Below, one piece after another: positions 1 through 6,578 of a stretch of 10,202 nucleotides of DNA. The position numbers and the translations under genes were made by a program. The stretch comes from Chloroflexota bacterium. GTDB lineage: Bacteria > Chloroflexota > Dehalococcoidia > SAR202 > UBA11138. The notes under the pieces are model-generated. The model saw only the letters and a list, made by a program, of their open reading frames with translations, was not told where the DNA came from and did no database searches. Each line of letters opens with the position of its first letter. Within the stretch, counting starts at the first letter, position 1. The stretch lies in the NCBI GenBank assembly GCA_022566975.1, contig JADFHV010000050.1:1-10202 (forward strand). The letters are read 5' to 3'.

Positions 1-221
1 TGCGGCTGCTGGCAGCCGCACTGGCCAGCAGTGCACGTCTCGACGAGCAGGTCGCGTACCTCGAATCTGGCGGGCCCATCTCCGGAGCGACGGGCATCTT
101 GCAATTCGACGCCAGCGACCACAACGGCCACTGGCACGACAACCCAACGACCATCGCGCGGCTCGCTGACGGTCGGTTCGTACCGGCGTCCAAGCTCGCT
201 AGACGCGGAGGTCAAACCTAG
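1..221 (+). CDS. C-terminal fragment of periplasmic-binding-type (branched-chain amino acid/receptor type) protein
   Basis: The gene enters from the left edge. The reading frame is open from base 3 to the TAG at 219-221, giving about 72 residues. The fragment contains SGATGILQFDASD, then a short variable stretch, then IARLADGRFVPAS. This resembles the end of type I periplasmic ligand-binding domains (Peripla_BP_6/LivJ-like), where a G-x-TG-x-I-x-FD strand is followed by a final strand reading roughly 'i-x-x-l-x-dG-x-fv'. Such domains bind amino acids or other small ligands for ABC transporters, or act as the sensor part of receptors. Because only the C-terminus is visible, transporter and sensor roles cannot be separated. 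A different frame just downstream carries another ligand-binding-like fragment (203-340), so this gene may be frameshifted or decayed. Family identification rests on motif resemblance only. Confidence 0.5.
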   Translation, partial: RLLAAALASSARLDEQVAYLESGGPISGATGILQFDASDHNGHWHDNPTTIARLADGRFVPASKLARRGGQT

Positions 222-340
222 TCCGTCTCCACTATGACCACGGCCTAGACCCAGCCAACGACGTGATCCGTGATCGGGCCGACTACGGCATCGTTGTGGG
301 CCGAGGCACGCGGGCGCTCAGCGCCTCGCTAGCAGTCTGA
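203..340 (+). pseudogene. Possible NMT1/THI5-like ligand-binding domain remnant
   Basis: Frame +2 is open from 203 to the TGA at 338-340 and has no ATG. It overlaps the end of the preceding fragment in a different frame. The translated stretch (residues such as VRLHYDHGLDPANDVIRD, then RADYGIVVGRGT) resembles the part of NMT1/THI5-like (SsuA-type) ligand-binding domains that reads '..GLDP..eVl.grADfGi..g..'. Both the usual N-terminal half and everything downstream are missing. Inference: a single decayed gene once joined the upstream periplasmic-binding domain to this one, and a frameshift and deletions have left these pieces. It could also be chance similarity in a non-coding stretch, because the segment is only about 45 codons. 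Confidence 0.3.
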
Positions 341-773
341 GCAACGCGGAGGGCAAGGACCACCATTTGCGTCGAGGCTTGAGGACTCCCAGGGTGGTCC
401 GCACGATCCGTTCGGCCGCATCCGTTGCCTCGTCTGCCTGCCTGCGGTCGTAGGCCTCGAAGGGTGCCGAGTCGGTCCGGTCGCTGGGGTAGCGGGTCCA
501 GGTGTAATAGCGGTCCAAGCGGCTGGCCGGTCCGGTGTGCTCGGACAGCTGGGGGTGGCGCCGTTGGAGGCTGGATACGAGCTCGGATATGGAGTGACCA
601 GTCAGGTCGTTCTCACCGTGCAGGCCTGCCACGCCCTTGAGCGCCTTCTCGGCCGCCTGGTGGGCCATGAAACACGCCTGCGCGGCGAACCCTCTCTTCG
701 CCAGGAGCCTGGCGGCGGAGAGTTCGTTCTCCGCCTGGCGCAGCCACCTCTCCGCATCTGTCGAAGCCTTCAA
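318..773 (-). CDS. HEPN domain protein (second copy)
   Basis: This is a 151-residue protein of the HEPN fold (PF05168 type), small helical proteins usually paired with minimal nucleotidyltransferases. The sequence shows WLRQAENELSAARLL near the N-terminus, QAAEKALKG around residues 39-47, TGHSISEL in the middle and LDRYYTWTRYP further on, the usual order for this family. The start is TTG (773-771), supported by AGAGG at 783-779, six bases upstream. It begins 10 bp after the stop of the other HEPN gene and is the last gene of the minus-strand cluster. It aligns without gaps to that neighbour at about 56 identities over roughly 115 positions, so the two arose by tandem duplication. The last ~20 residues form a very basic, tryptophan-containing tail (KPRRKWW...LLARR) absent from the other copy. 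No R-x4-6-H RNase motif sits in its usual late position. Role as toxin or partner is inferred. Confidence 0.85.
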   Translation of the reverse strand: MKASTDAERWLRQAENELSAARLLAKRGFAAQACFMAHQAAEKALKGVAGLHGENDLTGHSISELVSSLQRRHPQLSEHTGPASRLDRYYTWTRYPSDRTDSAPFEAYDRRQADEATDAAERIVRTTLGVLKPRRKWWSLPSALLRLLARR

Positions 774-783
774 CGACAGCCTC

Positions 784-1185
784 TCAGGTGATGACCGCTC
801 TGGCCTCTTCGACTATCTGGGCCGCACTTTCGACGGCCGCCTGGGCCTGCTCCTCCCCGTACACCATAAACGGGACGCTTCCGGGCAGGGCGTTGGGGTA
901 CCTGGTAGGCACATAGTACTGGTCCAGGATCCCGGCGACTCGTACGTATCTCGACAACTGGGGATAGCTCGGCTCCAACCGCGAGAGAAGTTCAACCAAC
1001 GAATGGCCCGTGGGAAATCTGTCTCCCCGGTAGTAGGCCAACGCCTTGAGAGCCTTCTCAGCGACCTGCTGGGACACGAAACATGCCTGAGCGAAGAACT
1101 CCTCACGTATGGCCACCCGCGCGAAACTCAGGTCGTTCTCCGCCTGCAACAGCCAGTTGCGCGCGTTGGTCTCGCTATTTTTCAT
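784..1185 (-). CDS. HEPN domain protein (first copy)
   Basis: A 133-residue HEPN protein beginning MKNSETNARNWLLQAEND. Family hallmarks are visible: WLLQAENDLSFAR, the QQVAEKALKAL helix, TGHSLVELLSRL, and LDQYYVPTRYP. The frame is open further upstream to a GTG at 1212, but I choose the ATG at 1185-1183 because GGGAG lies nine bases upstream (1199-1195) and the protein then starts where family members start. With this start it overlaps the end of the nucleotidyltransferase gene by 11 bp, which suggests translational coupling. HEPN proteins next to MNT proteins form toxin-antitoxin-like pairs in which the MNT enzyme can modify the HEPN partner, which is often an RNase. In this copy the only R-x4-H is RFPTGH in the middle of the protein, not at the usual catalytic position, so RNase activity is uncertain. 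Confidence 0.87.
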   Translation of the reverse strand: MKNSETNARNWLLQAENDLSFARVAIREEFFAQACFVSQQVAEKALKALAYYRGDRFPTGHSLVELLSRLEPSYPQLSRYVRVAGILDQYYVPTRYPNALPGSVPFMVYGEEQAQAAVESAAQIVEEARAVIT

Positions 1186-1504
1186 ATATAACCACTCCCG
1201 TGTCCAACACACGTTCGATGAACGCGCGGCCCTCCTCCACCATCTCAGCCAACTCCCCGGGGGTGTATATCAGCATGTCGAGGCCGCCACGCCAGAGCTC
1301 GTAAATGTCGTCGAAGTCCTTGTAGCGGTCGAAGAAAGTGTGCGTGGTCTCAGCCACGATGACGATGTCCAGGTCGCTGTGGTCGTCGGCCTCACCGCTT
1401 GCGTGTGAGCCGAAGACGATTGCACGACTCGCCCCGCCCTTTTGGAGGACGGGGGTCAAGGCCTCGCGTATCTCGTCTATGGTCGCCTTGGGCCTCAGAG
1501 TCAT
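1175..1504 (-). CDS. Minimal nucleotidyltransferase (MNT) domain protein
   Basis: A 109-residue protein of the minimal nucleotidyltransferase (Pol beta-like) superfamily. FGSHASGEADDHSDLDIVIV at residues 31-50 holds the GS helix-turn (G32-S33) and the paired metal-binding aspartates D44 and D46; a likely third acidic residue is D76 in GGLDMLIY. All three catalytic acids are therefore present. The frame is open up to 1546, inside enolase, but the ATG at 1504 starts MTLRPKATIDEI, lies only 4 bp after the enolase stop and has AGGT seven bases upstream. Its end overlaps the first HEPN gene. In MNT-HEPN pairs the MNT protein usually acts as the antitoxin, transferring nucleotides (AMP in the MntA/HepT case) to its partner; that role here is inferred from order and motifs. 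Its position behind enolase is the odd point. Confidence 0.87.
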   Translation of the reverse strand: MTLRPKATIDEIREALTPVLQKGGASRAIVFGSHASGEADDHSDLDIVIVAETTHTFFDRYKDFDDIYELWRGGLDMLIYTPGELAEMVEEGRAFIERVLDTGVVIYEK

Positions 1505-1508
1505 GATT

Positions 1509-2798
1509 TTACCTGGTAGACCGCGCGAAAGCGTTAACGCCCGCAAAACGGGCCGTGTCCCCCATCTCCTCCTCGATCCGCAGCAGCCTGTTGTACTTCG
1601 CCGTCCGCTCGCCCCGCGCAGGCGCTCCAGACTTTATCTGTCCCGCGCCGGTGGCCACGGCCAGGTCCGCGATGGTGGTGTCCTCGGTCTCGCCCGAACG
1701 GTGGCTGATCACGATGCCCCAGCCGGCTTCGCTCGCCGTGGCCACCGCCTCCAGGGTCTCGGAGACCGTGCCGATCTGGTTCAGCTTGATCAGCACGGCA
1801 TTGCTGGCCTTCAGCTCGATGCCCTTCTCTATGCGCGCGGGGTTCGTGGTGTAGAGGTCGTCCCCCACCAGCTGGACCTGGTGCCCGAGTCGTTCCGTAG
1901 CCCGGCTCCAGCCCTCCCAGTCCTCCTCGGCCATCCCGTCTTCGATGCTGACCAGCGGGTACTCTGCCGCCCAGCTTTCGTACATATCGATCATGCCCTC
2001 AGCCGTTTCGACCCTGCCTTCCAATGGCAGTGAGTATCGCCCGTCTGTGGCAAGCAGCTCGGTAGCCGCGACGTCCAGCCCGATGAAACACTGCCTTCCC
2101 GGCTCGTACCCGGCCTTCTCTATAGCGGCGAGCACCAGCTCCACCGCGTCGCGGTTGGAGGATAGGGATGGAGCAAACCCACCTTCGTCGCCGACGTTGG
2201 TGTTGAGTCCTCTCGAGCCGATGAGGTCCTTGAGGGCCCCGTATATCTCGGCCCCGGCCCTGAGGGCCCGCCGGAAGGTGTCGAACCCTGCGGGGATGAC
2301 CATGAACTCTTGAAAATCAGTGGAGTCCTCGGCATGCCTGCCGCCGTTGATGATGTTGAGCATCGGTACCGGCAGCAGCAGGTCGGCCCCCCGCTGCAGG
2401 TACCGGTACAGGGGCAGGCGTCGGCTACGCGCCGCGGCATGGGCGACCGCCATCGACACGCCCAGGATGGCATTGGCGCCCAGGCTTCGCTTGTCGGGTG
2501 TCCCGTCGAGCTCTATCAGGAGTGTGTCCACGGCCTCCTGGTCCAGGGCGGACCTGCCGAGAATCTCGGGGGCGATGCGTTCGCGGACGTTTTCCACGGC
2601 CTTGAGGACCCCTCGGCCGTGGAACCGGTCACGGTCCCCGTCCCGTAGCTCGAGGGCCTCAGTGCCGCCCGTGCTGGCGCCGGACGGTACGGCGGCTCGC
2701 CCCTCAGCTCCATCGGAGAGGGCTACCTCCACCTCCACGGTCGGCGAGCCGCGGGAGTCCAGCACCTCCCTGGCGATAACCCGAGAGATCGTGATCAC
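1509..2798 (-). CDS. eno: Enolase (phosphopyruvate hydratase)
   Basis: Enolase interconverts 2-phosphoglycerate and phosphoenolpyruvate in glycolysis and gluconeogenesis in the cytoplasm. At 429 residues it is full length. Visible motifs: [16 protein letters not shown] at 10-25, the substrate loop SGASTG at 39-44, GDEGGFAP at 203-210 with acid E205, metal ligands D242, E286 (SIEDG) and D313 (VGDDL), catalytic K338 in [18 protein letters not shown] at 365-374 with H366, and K389 in GQIKSG. No key residue is missing. The start is GTG (2798-2796), which gives the normal N-terminus and has AGGAGAAGG at 2816-2808. It overlaps the stop of the upstream TIGR00725-like gene by 4 bp (GTGA), so the two are probably translationally coupled. 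The nucleotidyltransferase gene starts 4 bp after its stop. Confidence 0.98.
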   Translation of the reverse strand: MITISRVIAREVLDSRGSPTVEVEVALSDGAEGRAAVPSGASTGGTEALELRDGDRDRFHGRGVLKAVENVRERIAPEILGRSALDQEAVDTLLIELDGTPDKRSLGANAILGVSMAVAHAAARSRRLPLYRYLQRGADLLLPVPMLNIINGGRHAEDSTDFQEFMVIPAGFDTFRRALRAGAEIYGALKDLIGSRGLNTNVGDEGGFAPSLSSNRDAVELVLAAIEKAGYEPGRQCFIGLDVAATELLATDGRYSLPLEGRVETAEGMIDMYESWAAEYPLVSIEDGMAEEDWEGWSRATERLGHQVQLVGDDLYTTNPARIEKGIELKASNAVLIKLNQIGTVSETLEAVATASEAGWGIVISHRSGETEDTTIADLAVATGAGQIKSGAPARGERTAKYNRLLRIEEEMGDTARFAGVNAFARSTR

Positions 2799-3307
2799 GT
2801 CTCTGTGCCTTCTCCTGATGGGCTCGTTGAGATCGTTTCGCCGGCGTGTGCGGCTCTGAGCGCCGTTTCGACCGCGTCCACGGGGCTGTCGGCGGCAATG
2901 ATCGACTCGTCATCCCGCTCGTTGCGGCTGATGCTCCAGGTACTGAGGCCCACTACCGGAATCCCGTCGCCGAGGGCGTGACCTATCTCCGACAGAGTAC
3001 CGTAAGCCCCGCCAACCGCTATGACGGCTCGACCGGACTTGACGACGATGACGTTTCGTGCGTGCCCAAGGCCGGTGCAGATGGGTATGTCGACCCACCG
3101 ATTGGCGTCCCGGGGGTCGCTGCCCGGCAGAATCCCGATGGTCGTCCCACCGGCGGACTTGGCGCCTCGGCAGGCAGCCTCCATGACTCCGCCGAGACCC
3201 CCGCACACGACTGTCGCCCCTCGCCTGGCCAGCTCCCGTCCCACCTCTTCGGCCAACGATGTGATTTCGGGTGTCGGGTTGCCGGCGCCGATGACGGCGA
3301 TGATCAA
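2795..3307 (-). CDS. TIGR00725-family (LOG/Rossmann-like) protein
   Basis: A 170-residue protein resembling the TIGR00725 branch of the LOG/DprA-like Rossmann superfamily. Motifs in order: the nucleotide-binding N-terminus [30 protein letters not shown] at 33-49, GHARNVIVV at 81-89 and [15 protein letters not shown] at 98-112. This last motif is the family's version of the PGGxGTxxE motif of cytokinin-activating LOG proteins, with the proline replaced. The biochemical function of TIGR00725 proteins is not established; nucleotide or nucleotide-sugar binding is an inference from the fold. The start is TTG (3307-3305), supported by AGGAG at 3318-3314 six bases upstream; no ATG gives a sensible N-terminus. 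It is the first gene of the minus-strand cluster and overlaps enolase by 4 bp. The last ~20 residues (after about 150) are a low-complexity tail. Confidence 0.85.
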   Translation of the reverse strand: MIIAVIGAGNPTPEITSLAEEVGRELARRGATVVCGGLGGVMEAACRGAKSAGGTTIGILPGSDPRDANRWVDIPICTGLGHARNVIVVKSGRAVIAVGGAYGTLSEIGHALGDGIPVVGLSTWSISRNERDDESIIAADSPVDAVETALRAAHAGETISTSPSGEGTET

Positions 3308-3345
3308 TCTGCGCTCCTGTGGGACGTGTGGGGAGGCCAGGTCGA

Positions 3346-3374
3346 ATTATAGCACCGACACATGGGCCGACCAA
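3346..3374 (-). promoter_or_regulatory. Sigma-70-like promoter of the TIGR00725-eno-MNT-HEPN-HEPN cluster
   Basis: Read on the minus strand there is a perfect TATAAT (+ strand 3346-3351) with TTGGTC (3369-3374) 17 bp upstream as a weaker -35 element. The predicted transcript would begin about 30 bases before the TTG start at 3307. The -10 match is strong and AT-rich in a GC-rich stretch; the -35 match is only to its TTG part. No second convincing promoter was seen inside the cluster, though I did not search exhaustively. Confidence 0.55.
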
Positions 3375-3483
3375 CGCGCCCACGGGGTGAAAGAAGCTCG
3401 TAACCCGTCGTAATAATTGGCCTAGACTACTTTACTTTCGGAGGCCGTCGAACTTAGCGTTGTAAGTGAGTCCACCGAGTGCA

Positions 3484-3520
3484 GGGAGTTTGGGACGCGG
3501 GAAGGGCGTTTAGGACGGGG
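3484..3520. repeat. 17-bp imperfect direct repeat, 20-bp period
   Basis: GGGAGTTTGGGACGCGG at 3484-3500 recurs as GGGCGTTTAGGACGGGG at 3504-3520 with three differences. The copies are spaced about two helical turns apart, ~70 bp upstream of the GH15 start. That placement is compatible with a regulator binding site, but purine-rich sequence can also arise by slippage. Confidence 0.5.
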
Positions 3521-3588
3521 GAGAGATAGTACCGCGGGAGGCATAATCGCGCTGATCCAGTTCTTCAAACGGTTCACGGGCGGGCCAG

Positions 3589-5415
3589 TTGGCCTATAAG
3601 CCCATCGGACATTACGGCCTGATCGGGGACAGACACTCGGCCGCCCTTGTGGGGACCGACGGCTCCATCGACTGGTGCTGCTTTCCCCGGTTTGACTCTC
3701 CCAGTGTCTTTGCCGCCATTCTGGATGACCGAAACGGCGGCCGGTTTCAGATAGCCCCTGCGACTGGCCAGGCCTCAGTCGACCAGTCGTATCTGCCCAA
3801 CACCAACATCCTCTCGACCCGCTTTACCACTCCCACCGGCGAACTGGTGCTAACCGACTTCATGCCCTTGAAGAATGGCACGTCGGGGAGCTGTCCTCAC
3901 GAGATCCACCGCATTGCGCGCTGCACGGCTGGCACCGTTGAGGTGCGCTGCACCTTCCAGCCACGTCTGGACTACGCGCGGGCGGCCACAACCATTATGC
4001 CCATCAAGGGAGGCGTGATGGCCGGCGGGAACCATCACACGCTGTCGCTGTGCTCGCGTGTACCCATGGAGGTGGTGGACACCCAGGCCTTGTCGCGGTT
4101 CACTCTGCAACAGGGTGAGGAGGCCGTCTTTGTGCTGGCCTACGGTCGGGACAGGCCGCGGCGTATAGAGAGCTATCGCACCCACTCCAAGCTTGAAGAG
4201 ACCAAAGCCCACTGGGAGGAAACCGCGTCAAAGCTGACGTACGAAGGCCTCTGGAGGGACCAGGTGGTCCGGTCGTTCTTGCTGCTGCATCTCTTGGTCT
4301 ACGAGCCAACAGGAGCCGTAGTCGCCGCGCCCACCGCTTCGCTACCGGGGCGGATAGGGGGCTCGCGCAATTGGGACTATCGTTACTCCTGGCTCCGGGA
4401 CTCGAGCTTCACGATGGACGTCCTGTACCGGATTGGGCAGGTCGATCAGGCGGCCGCGTACCTGCGGTGGCTCCTTCACCAGTGCAAGGTGACCAATGGC
4501 AGGACCCGCACCGTCTACGGTATCAGCGCTAACTCCTCGCTGAGGGAGACCACTCTGGACCATCTGGAGGGATACGGGGGCTCGCGCCCTGTCAGGATCG
4601 GCAACGGCGCAGTGGGTCAGCTCCAGCTAGATGTCTTCGGAGAAGTCATTCTGGGGATGTACACACTGTTCAGCAACGGCGGGGTGATCTCCGATGAGGC
4701 GTGGTCGCTGGTGGAGAACTTCGCCGAGGTCGTGTGCAACAACTGGCGCCGCCGGGATAGGGGCGTCTGGGAGGTGAGGGGGGCCGAGCAACACTTCGTC
4801 TACTCCAAGATGATGTGCTGGGCCACCCTGGACCGAGCCGTGAAGCTGGCGGAGCTCCTGGGGCGCGACGGTGACTCGGCCCGCTGGATACAGGTGGCAG
4901 GCGAGATCCGGGAAGAGGTCATGCGCAGGGGTTGGAGCAAGCGCAAGCAGGCGTTCGTGCAGCGCTACGACAGCGACAGCCTGGACGCCAGCAATCTTAT
5001 GATACCGTTCCTTCAGTTTCTTGCGCCGGACGACCCTCGCCTGCTCTCGACCGTTCGAGCCATCACGAAGGAGCTGGCCGACGGTCCCTTCGTCCGCCGC
5101 TACAACCCAGAGGAGACCGATGACGGACTGGGAGGTGAAGAAGAGGGAGCGTTCACCATGCTCAGCTTCTGGCTGATCGGCAACCTCATCTATAGCGGCG
5201 AGACCGAAAAGGCCAGGGACTACTTCGAGGAGATACTGGGCTGTGCCAACCATCTCGGACTTTTCGCCGAGATGGTCGACCCACGGACCAGGCAGCTCCT
5301 GGGCAACTTCCCGCAGGCCTATAGCCACATCGGTCTTATTCACACGGCAGGCAACCTCAGCCGCGCCCTCAGCGGCGAGCCGACTCGCTCTGACGCGAAT
5401 CTGACCGCCCAGTAG
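3589..5415 (+). CDS. Glycoside hydrolase family 15 protein (trehalase/glucoamylase-like)
   Basis: A 608-residue cytoplasmic enzyme (no signal peptide) with the layout of GH15 trehalase-like proteins: an N-terminal beta-sandwich domain starting YKPIGHYGLIGDRHSAALVG and including DGSIDWCCFPRFDSPSVF (about 1-230), then the (alpha/alpha)6 catalytic barrel. Catalytic-region motifs are NWDYRYSWLRDSSF from residue 261, WEVRG at 394-398 with likely acid E395, and GLFAEMVDP with likely base E561, followed by LGNFPQAYSHIGLI. Relatives usually read EE in the second motif; here it is EM, but the first glutamate is kept. Family members release glucose from trehalose or from alpha-glucans; sequence alone does not decide which. 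The start is TTG at 3589: an in-frame TGA at 3553 excludes an extended N-terminus, no ATG lies between, and the protein begins exactly at the family N-terminus. No strong ribosome binding site is visible. Confidence 0.93.
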   Translation: MAYKPIGHYGLIGDRHSAALVGTDGSIDWCCFPRFDSPSVFAAILDDRNGGRFQIAPATGQASVDQSYLPNTNILSTRFTTPTGELVLTDFMPLKNGTSGSCPHEIHRIARCTAGTVEVRCTFQPRLDYARAATTIMPIKGGVMAGGNHHTLSLCSRVPMEVVDTQALSRFTLQQGEEAVFVLAYGRDRPRRIESYRTHSKLEETKAHWEETASKLTYEGLWRDQVVRSFLLLHLLVYEPTGAVVAAPTASLPGRIGGSRNWDYRYSWLRDSSFTMDVLYRIGQVDQAAAYLRWLLHQCKVTNGRTRTVYGISANSSLRETTLDHLEGYGGSRPVRIGNGAVGQLQLDVFGEVILGMYTLFSNGGVISDEAWSLVENFAEVVCNNWRRRDRGVWEVRGAEQHFVYSKMMCWATLDRAVKLAELLGRDGDSARWIQVAGEIREEVMRRGWSKRKQAFVQRYDSDSLDASNLMIPFLQFLAPDDPRLLSTVRAITKELADGPFVRRYNPEETDDGLGGEEEGAFTMLSFWLIGNLIYSGETEKARDYFEEILGCANHLGLFAEMVDPRTRQLLGNFPQAYSHIGLIHTAGNLSRALSGEPTRSDANLTAQ

Positions 5416-5420
5416 GGTCG

Positions 5421-5449
5421 TTGACGGTCTTCGGGCGTCTTAGTACGAT
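5421..5449 (+). promoter_or_regulatory. Promoter-like -35/-10 pair
   Basis: TTGACG at 5421-5426 and TACGAT at 5444-5449 are separated by exactly 17 bp, with 5/6 and 4/6 matches to the sigma-70 consensus. The pair begins six bases after the GH15 stop codon and points toward the dehydrogenase, 256 bp further on. Spacing and -35 are good. Use in vivo is unproven. Confidence 0.45.
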
Positions 5450-5562
5450 AGCGACCGCAAGGCGCCGCATCCGGTGGCACAGCCTGCTCAAGGAGCGAGC
5501 ACCGGAGCCGCCGTCGGAAGACTGGCCTATCTGATCCTGTCCACGGCATTTCCGCGGCTCTA

Positions 5563-5606
5563 GGTGGCGCGATCATCGATCAACTTGGTCCGTAGATCGC
5601 GCAACC
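5563..5606 (+). repeat. 12-bp inverted repeat with 20-base loop
   Basis: GGTGGCGCGATC (5563-5574) is matched by GATCGCGCAACC (5595-5606) with one mismatch in twelve. The loop is 20 bases. There is no following T-tract, so it is unlikely to be an intrinsic terminator. It could be a leader RNA stem or a dimeric protein-binding site. Confidence 0.6.
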
Positions 5607-5640
5607 TGACCACAGTGAGCGACATCCTTCAGGCTACCTT

Positions 5641-5662
5641 GAACCCTCAAGGAACCCTCAAA
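5641..5662 (+). repeat. 11-bp tandem direct repeat near the dehydrogenase start
   Basis: GAACCCTCAAG is followed at once by GAACCCTCAAA, identical in 10 of 11 bases. One helical turn between copies is the spacing favoured by OmpR/PhoB-type response regulators. The first copy also overlaps a 6-bp palindrome with a 4-base loop (CCTTGA-ACCC-TCAAGG, 5637-5652). It ends 42 bases before the ATG. The regulatory role is inferred. Confidence 0.5.
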
Positions 5663-5704
5663 GCTGACAGATACTACCTCGACGAGAGTTGAGAGGAGCC
5701 TCAG

Positions 5705-6553
5705 ATGTCCACCCACCGGGGCGATACCGTTCTTATCACTGGGGCCTCCTCCGGGATAGGCAAGGTGACCGCTCTGCACCTGGCCGAGCTAGGTTACGAC
5801 GTTATCGGCACCAGCCGGTTGACGGCGCGTCTCGCGGACCTTGAGGCCGAGGCGTCGGCCCGCGGCCTGTCGGTGTCCGGGGTGGAGATGGACGTTAACA
5901 GCGACGCCGCCGTCGCTGGAGTGATGGCAGGGCTGATCGACGAGCATGAGGGCGTCGACGTGCTCGTCAACAACGCGGGCTACGGTCTGTGGGGGCCCGT
6001 GGAGCTCCTGAGCGTGGAGGAGATCAAGGCCCAGTTCGAGACCAACTTCTTCGCGGCCGTGCGCCTCATCAAGACCGTGTTGCCCGGCATGGTAAAACGC
6101 GGTTCGGGCAAGATCATAAACATGAGCTCGGTCGAGGGGAGGCTGGCGACGCCCTTCAGCGGCGCCTACGCCGCCAGCAAGTTCGCCCTGGAGGGGATGA
6201 GCGAGGCGCTGAGGACCGAGCTGCGCCCATTCGGAGTATTCGTCTCGGTGGTGCAGCCCGGCCTGTTTCGGACCGAGTTTCAGAAGAACCAGGTTGTGGG
6301 GGAGGGTGTCGAGTCGACCGCCGATGTCAGCCACTACGCTCCGTACATCGATGCGTACAGGGCCAAGCGTGGCCGGTACGAGTGGCTCGTATCCGATCCC
6401 ATCGCGGTGGCGAGGGTCGTCCACAAGATCGTCCGCTCCAGGCGGCCCGCATTTCGCCACCCGGTAGGGATCGAGGCGAGGCTGGGCATGGTGGGCGCGA
6501 GGCTGATTCCCGAGCGGATTTTCCAGGCCCTGGTCGGCCGAGCGACCATGTAG
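5705..6553 (+). CDS. Classical short-chain dehydrogenase/reductase
   Basis: A 282-residue NAD(P)-dependent oxidoreductase of the classical SDR family. The Rossmann nucleotide-binding motif TGASSGIG is at 12-19, NNAG at 89-92, the structural Asn is N114 in FETNFF, and the catalytic triad is S142, Y155 and K159 (YAASK). R38 and nearby residues after the second strand (GTSRLTAR) suggest a preference for NADP(H), an inference. The substrate cannot be told from the sequence; the C-terminal ~80 residues, which shape the substrate pocket, are family-variable. ATG at 5705 has AGGAG at 5694-5698, six bases upstream. The gene converges on the phosphoribosyltransferase gene with only 25 bp between stops. 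Confidence 0.95.
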   Translation: MSTHRGDTVLITGASSGIGKVTALHLAELGYDVIGTSRLTARLADLEAEASARGLSVSGVEMDVNSDAAVAGVMAGLIDEHEGVDVLVNNAGYGLWGPVELLSVEEIKAQFETNFFAAVRLIKTVLPGMVKRGSGKIINMSSVEGRLATPFSGAYAASKFALEGMSEALRTELRPFGVFVSVVQPGLFRTEFQKNQVVGEGVESTADVSHYAPYIDAYRAKRGRYEWLVSDPIAVARVVHKIVRSRRPAFRHPVGIEARLGMVGARLIPERIFQALVGRATM

Positions 6554-6578
6554 TCAGCGCCCGGTGGGTATGGTGTGG

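Larger units (their letters stand above)
3308..3588. other. Intergenic region between divergent genes, with an imperfect direct repeat
   Basis: This 281-bp stretch separates the minus-strand enolase cluster from the plus-strand GH15 gene. It holds the minus-strand promoter listed separately and a 17-bp imperfect direct repeat (3484-3500 and 3504-3520, 14 of 17 bases the same, 20-bp period) upstream of GH15. For GH15, CATAAT at 3542-3547 could be a -10 element, but I see no matching -35, so that promoter is not called. No RNA gene and no convincing coding frame is visible. Confidence 0.5.
5416..5704 (+). other. Long intergenic/leader region upstream of the dehydrogenase
   Basis: This 289-bp stretch has no convincing gene; the best open stretch is a 29-codon GTG frame with no supporting features. 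It contains, in order, a promoter-like pair at 5421-5449, a 12-bp inverted repeat at 5563-5606, an 11-bp tandem repeat at 5641-5662 and the dehydrogenase ribosome binding site at 5694-5698. If the early promoter is used, the dehydrogenase mRNA would have an untranslated leader of about 250 bases. Confidence 0.5.

Noticed and set aside
311..325. Terminator hairpin GGCGC-TCA-GCGCC at the end of the second HEPN gene
   Set aside because: The stem is only five base pairs, spans the stop codon and has no T tract on either strand.
637..1191. Long plus-strand frame of 184 codons opposite the HEPN genes
   Set aside because: It is antisense to two clearly recognisable HEPN genes and has no family character; long opposite frames are common in GC-rich DNA.
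1338..2033. Plus-strand frame of 231 codons opposite enolase and the MNT gene
   Set aside because: It is a shadow of the conserved enolase sequence, with no recognisable domain.
4627..5343. Minus-strand frame of 238 codons within GH15
   Set aside because: It lies opposite the GH15 catalytic domain, whose motifs are in the plus frame; the opposite translation has no domain.
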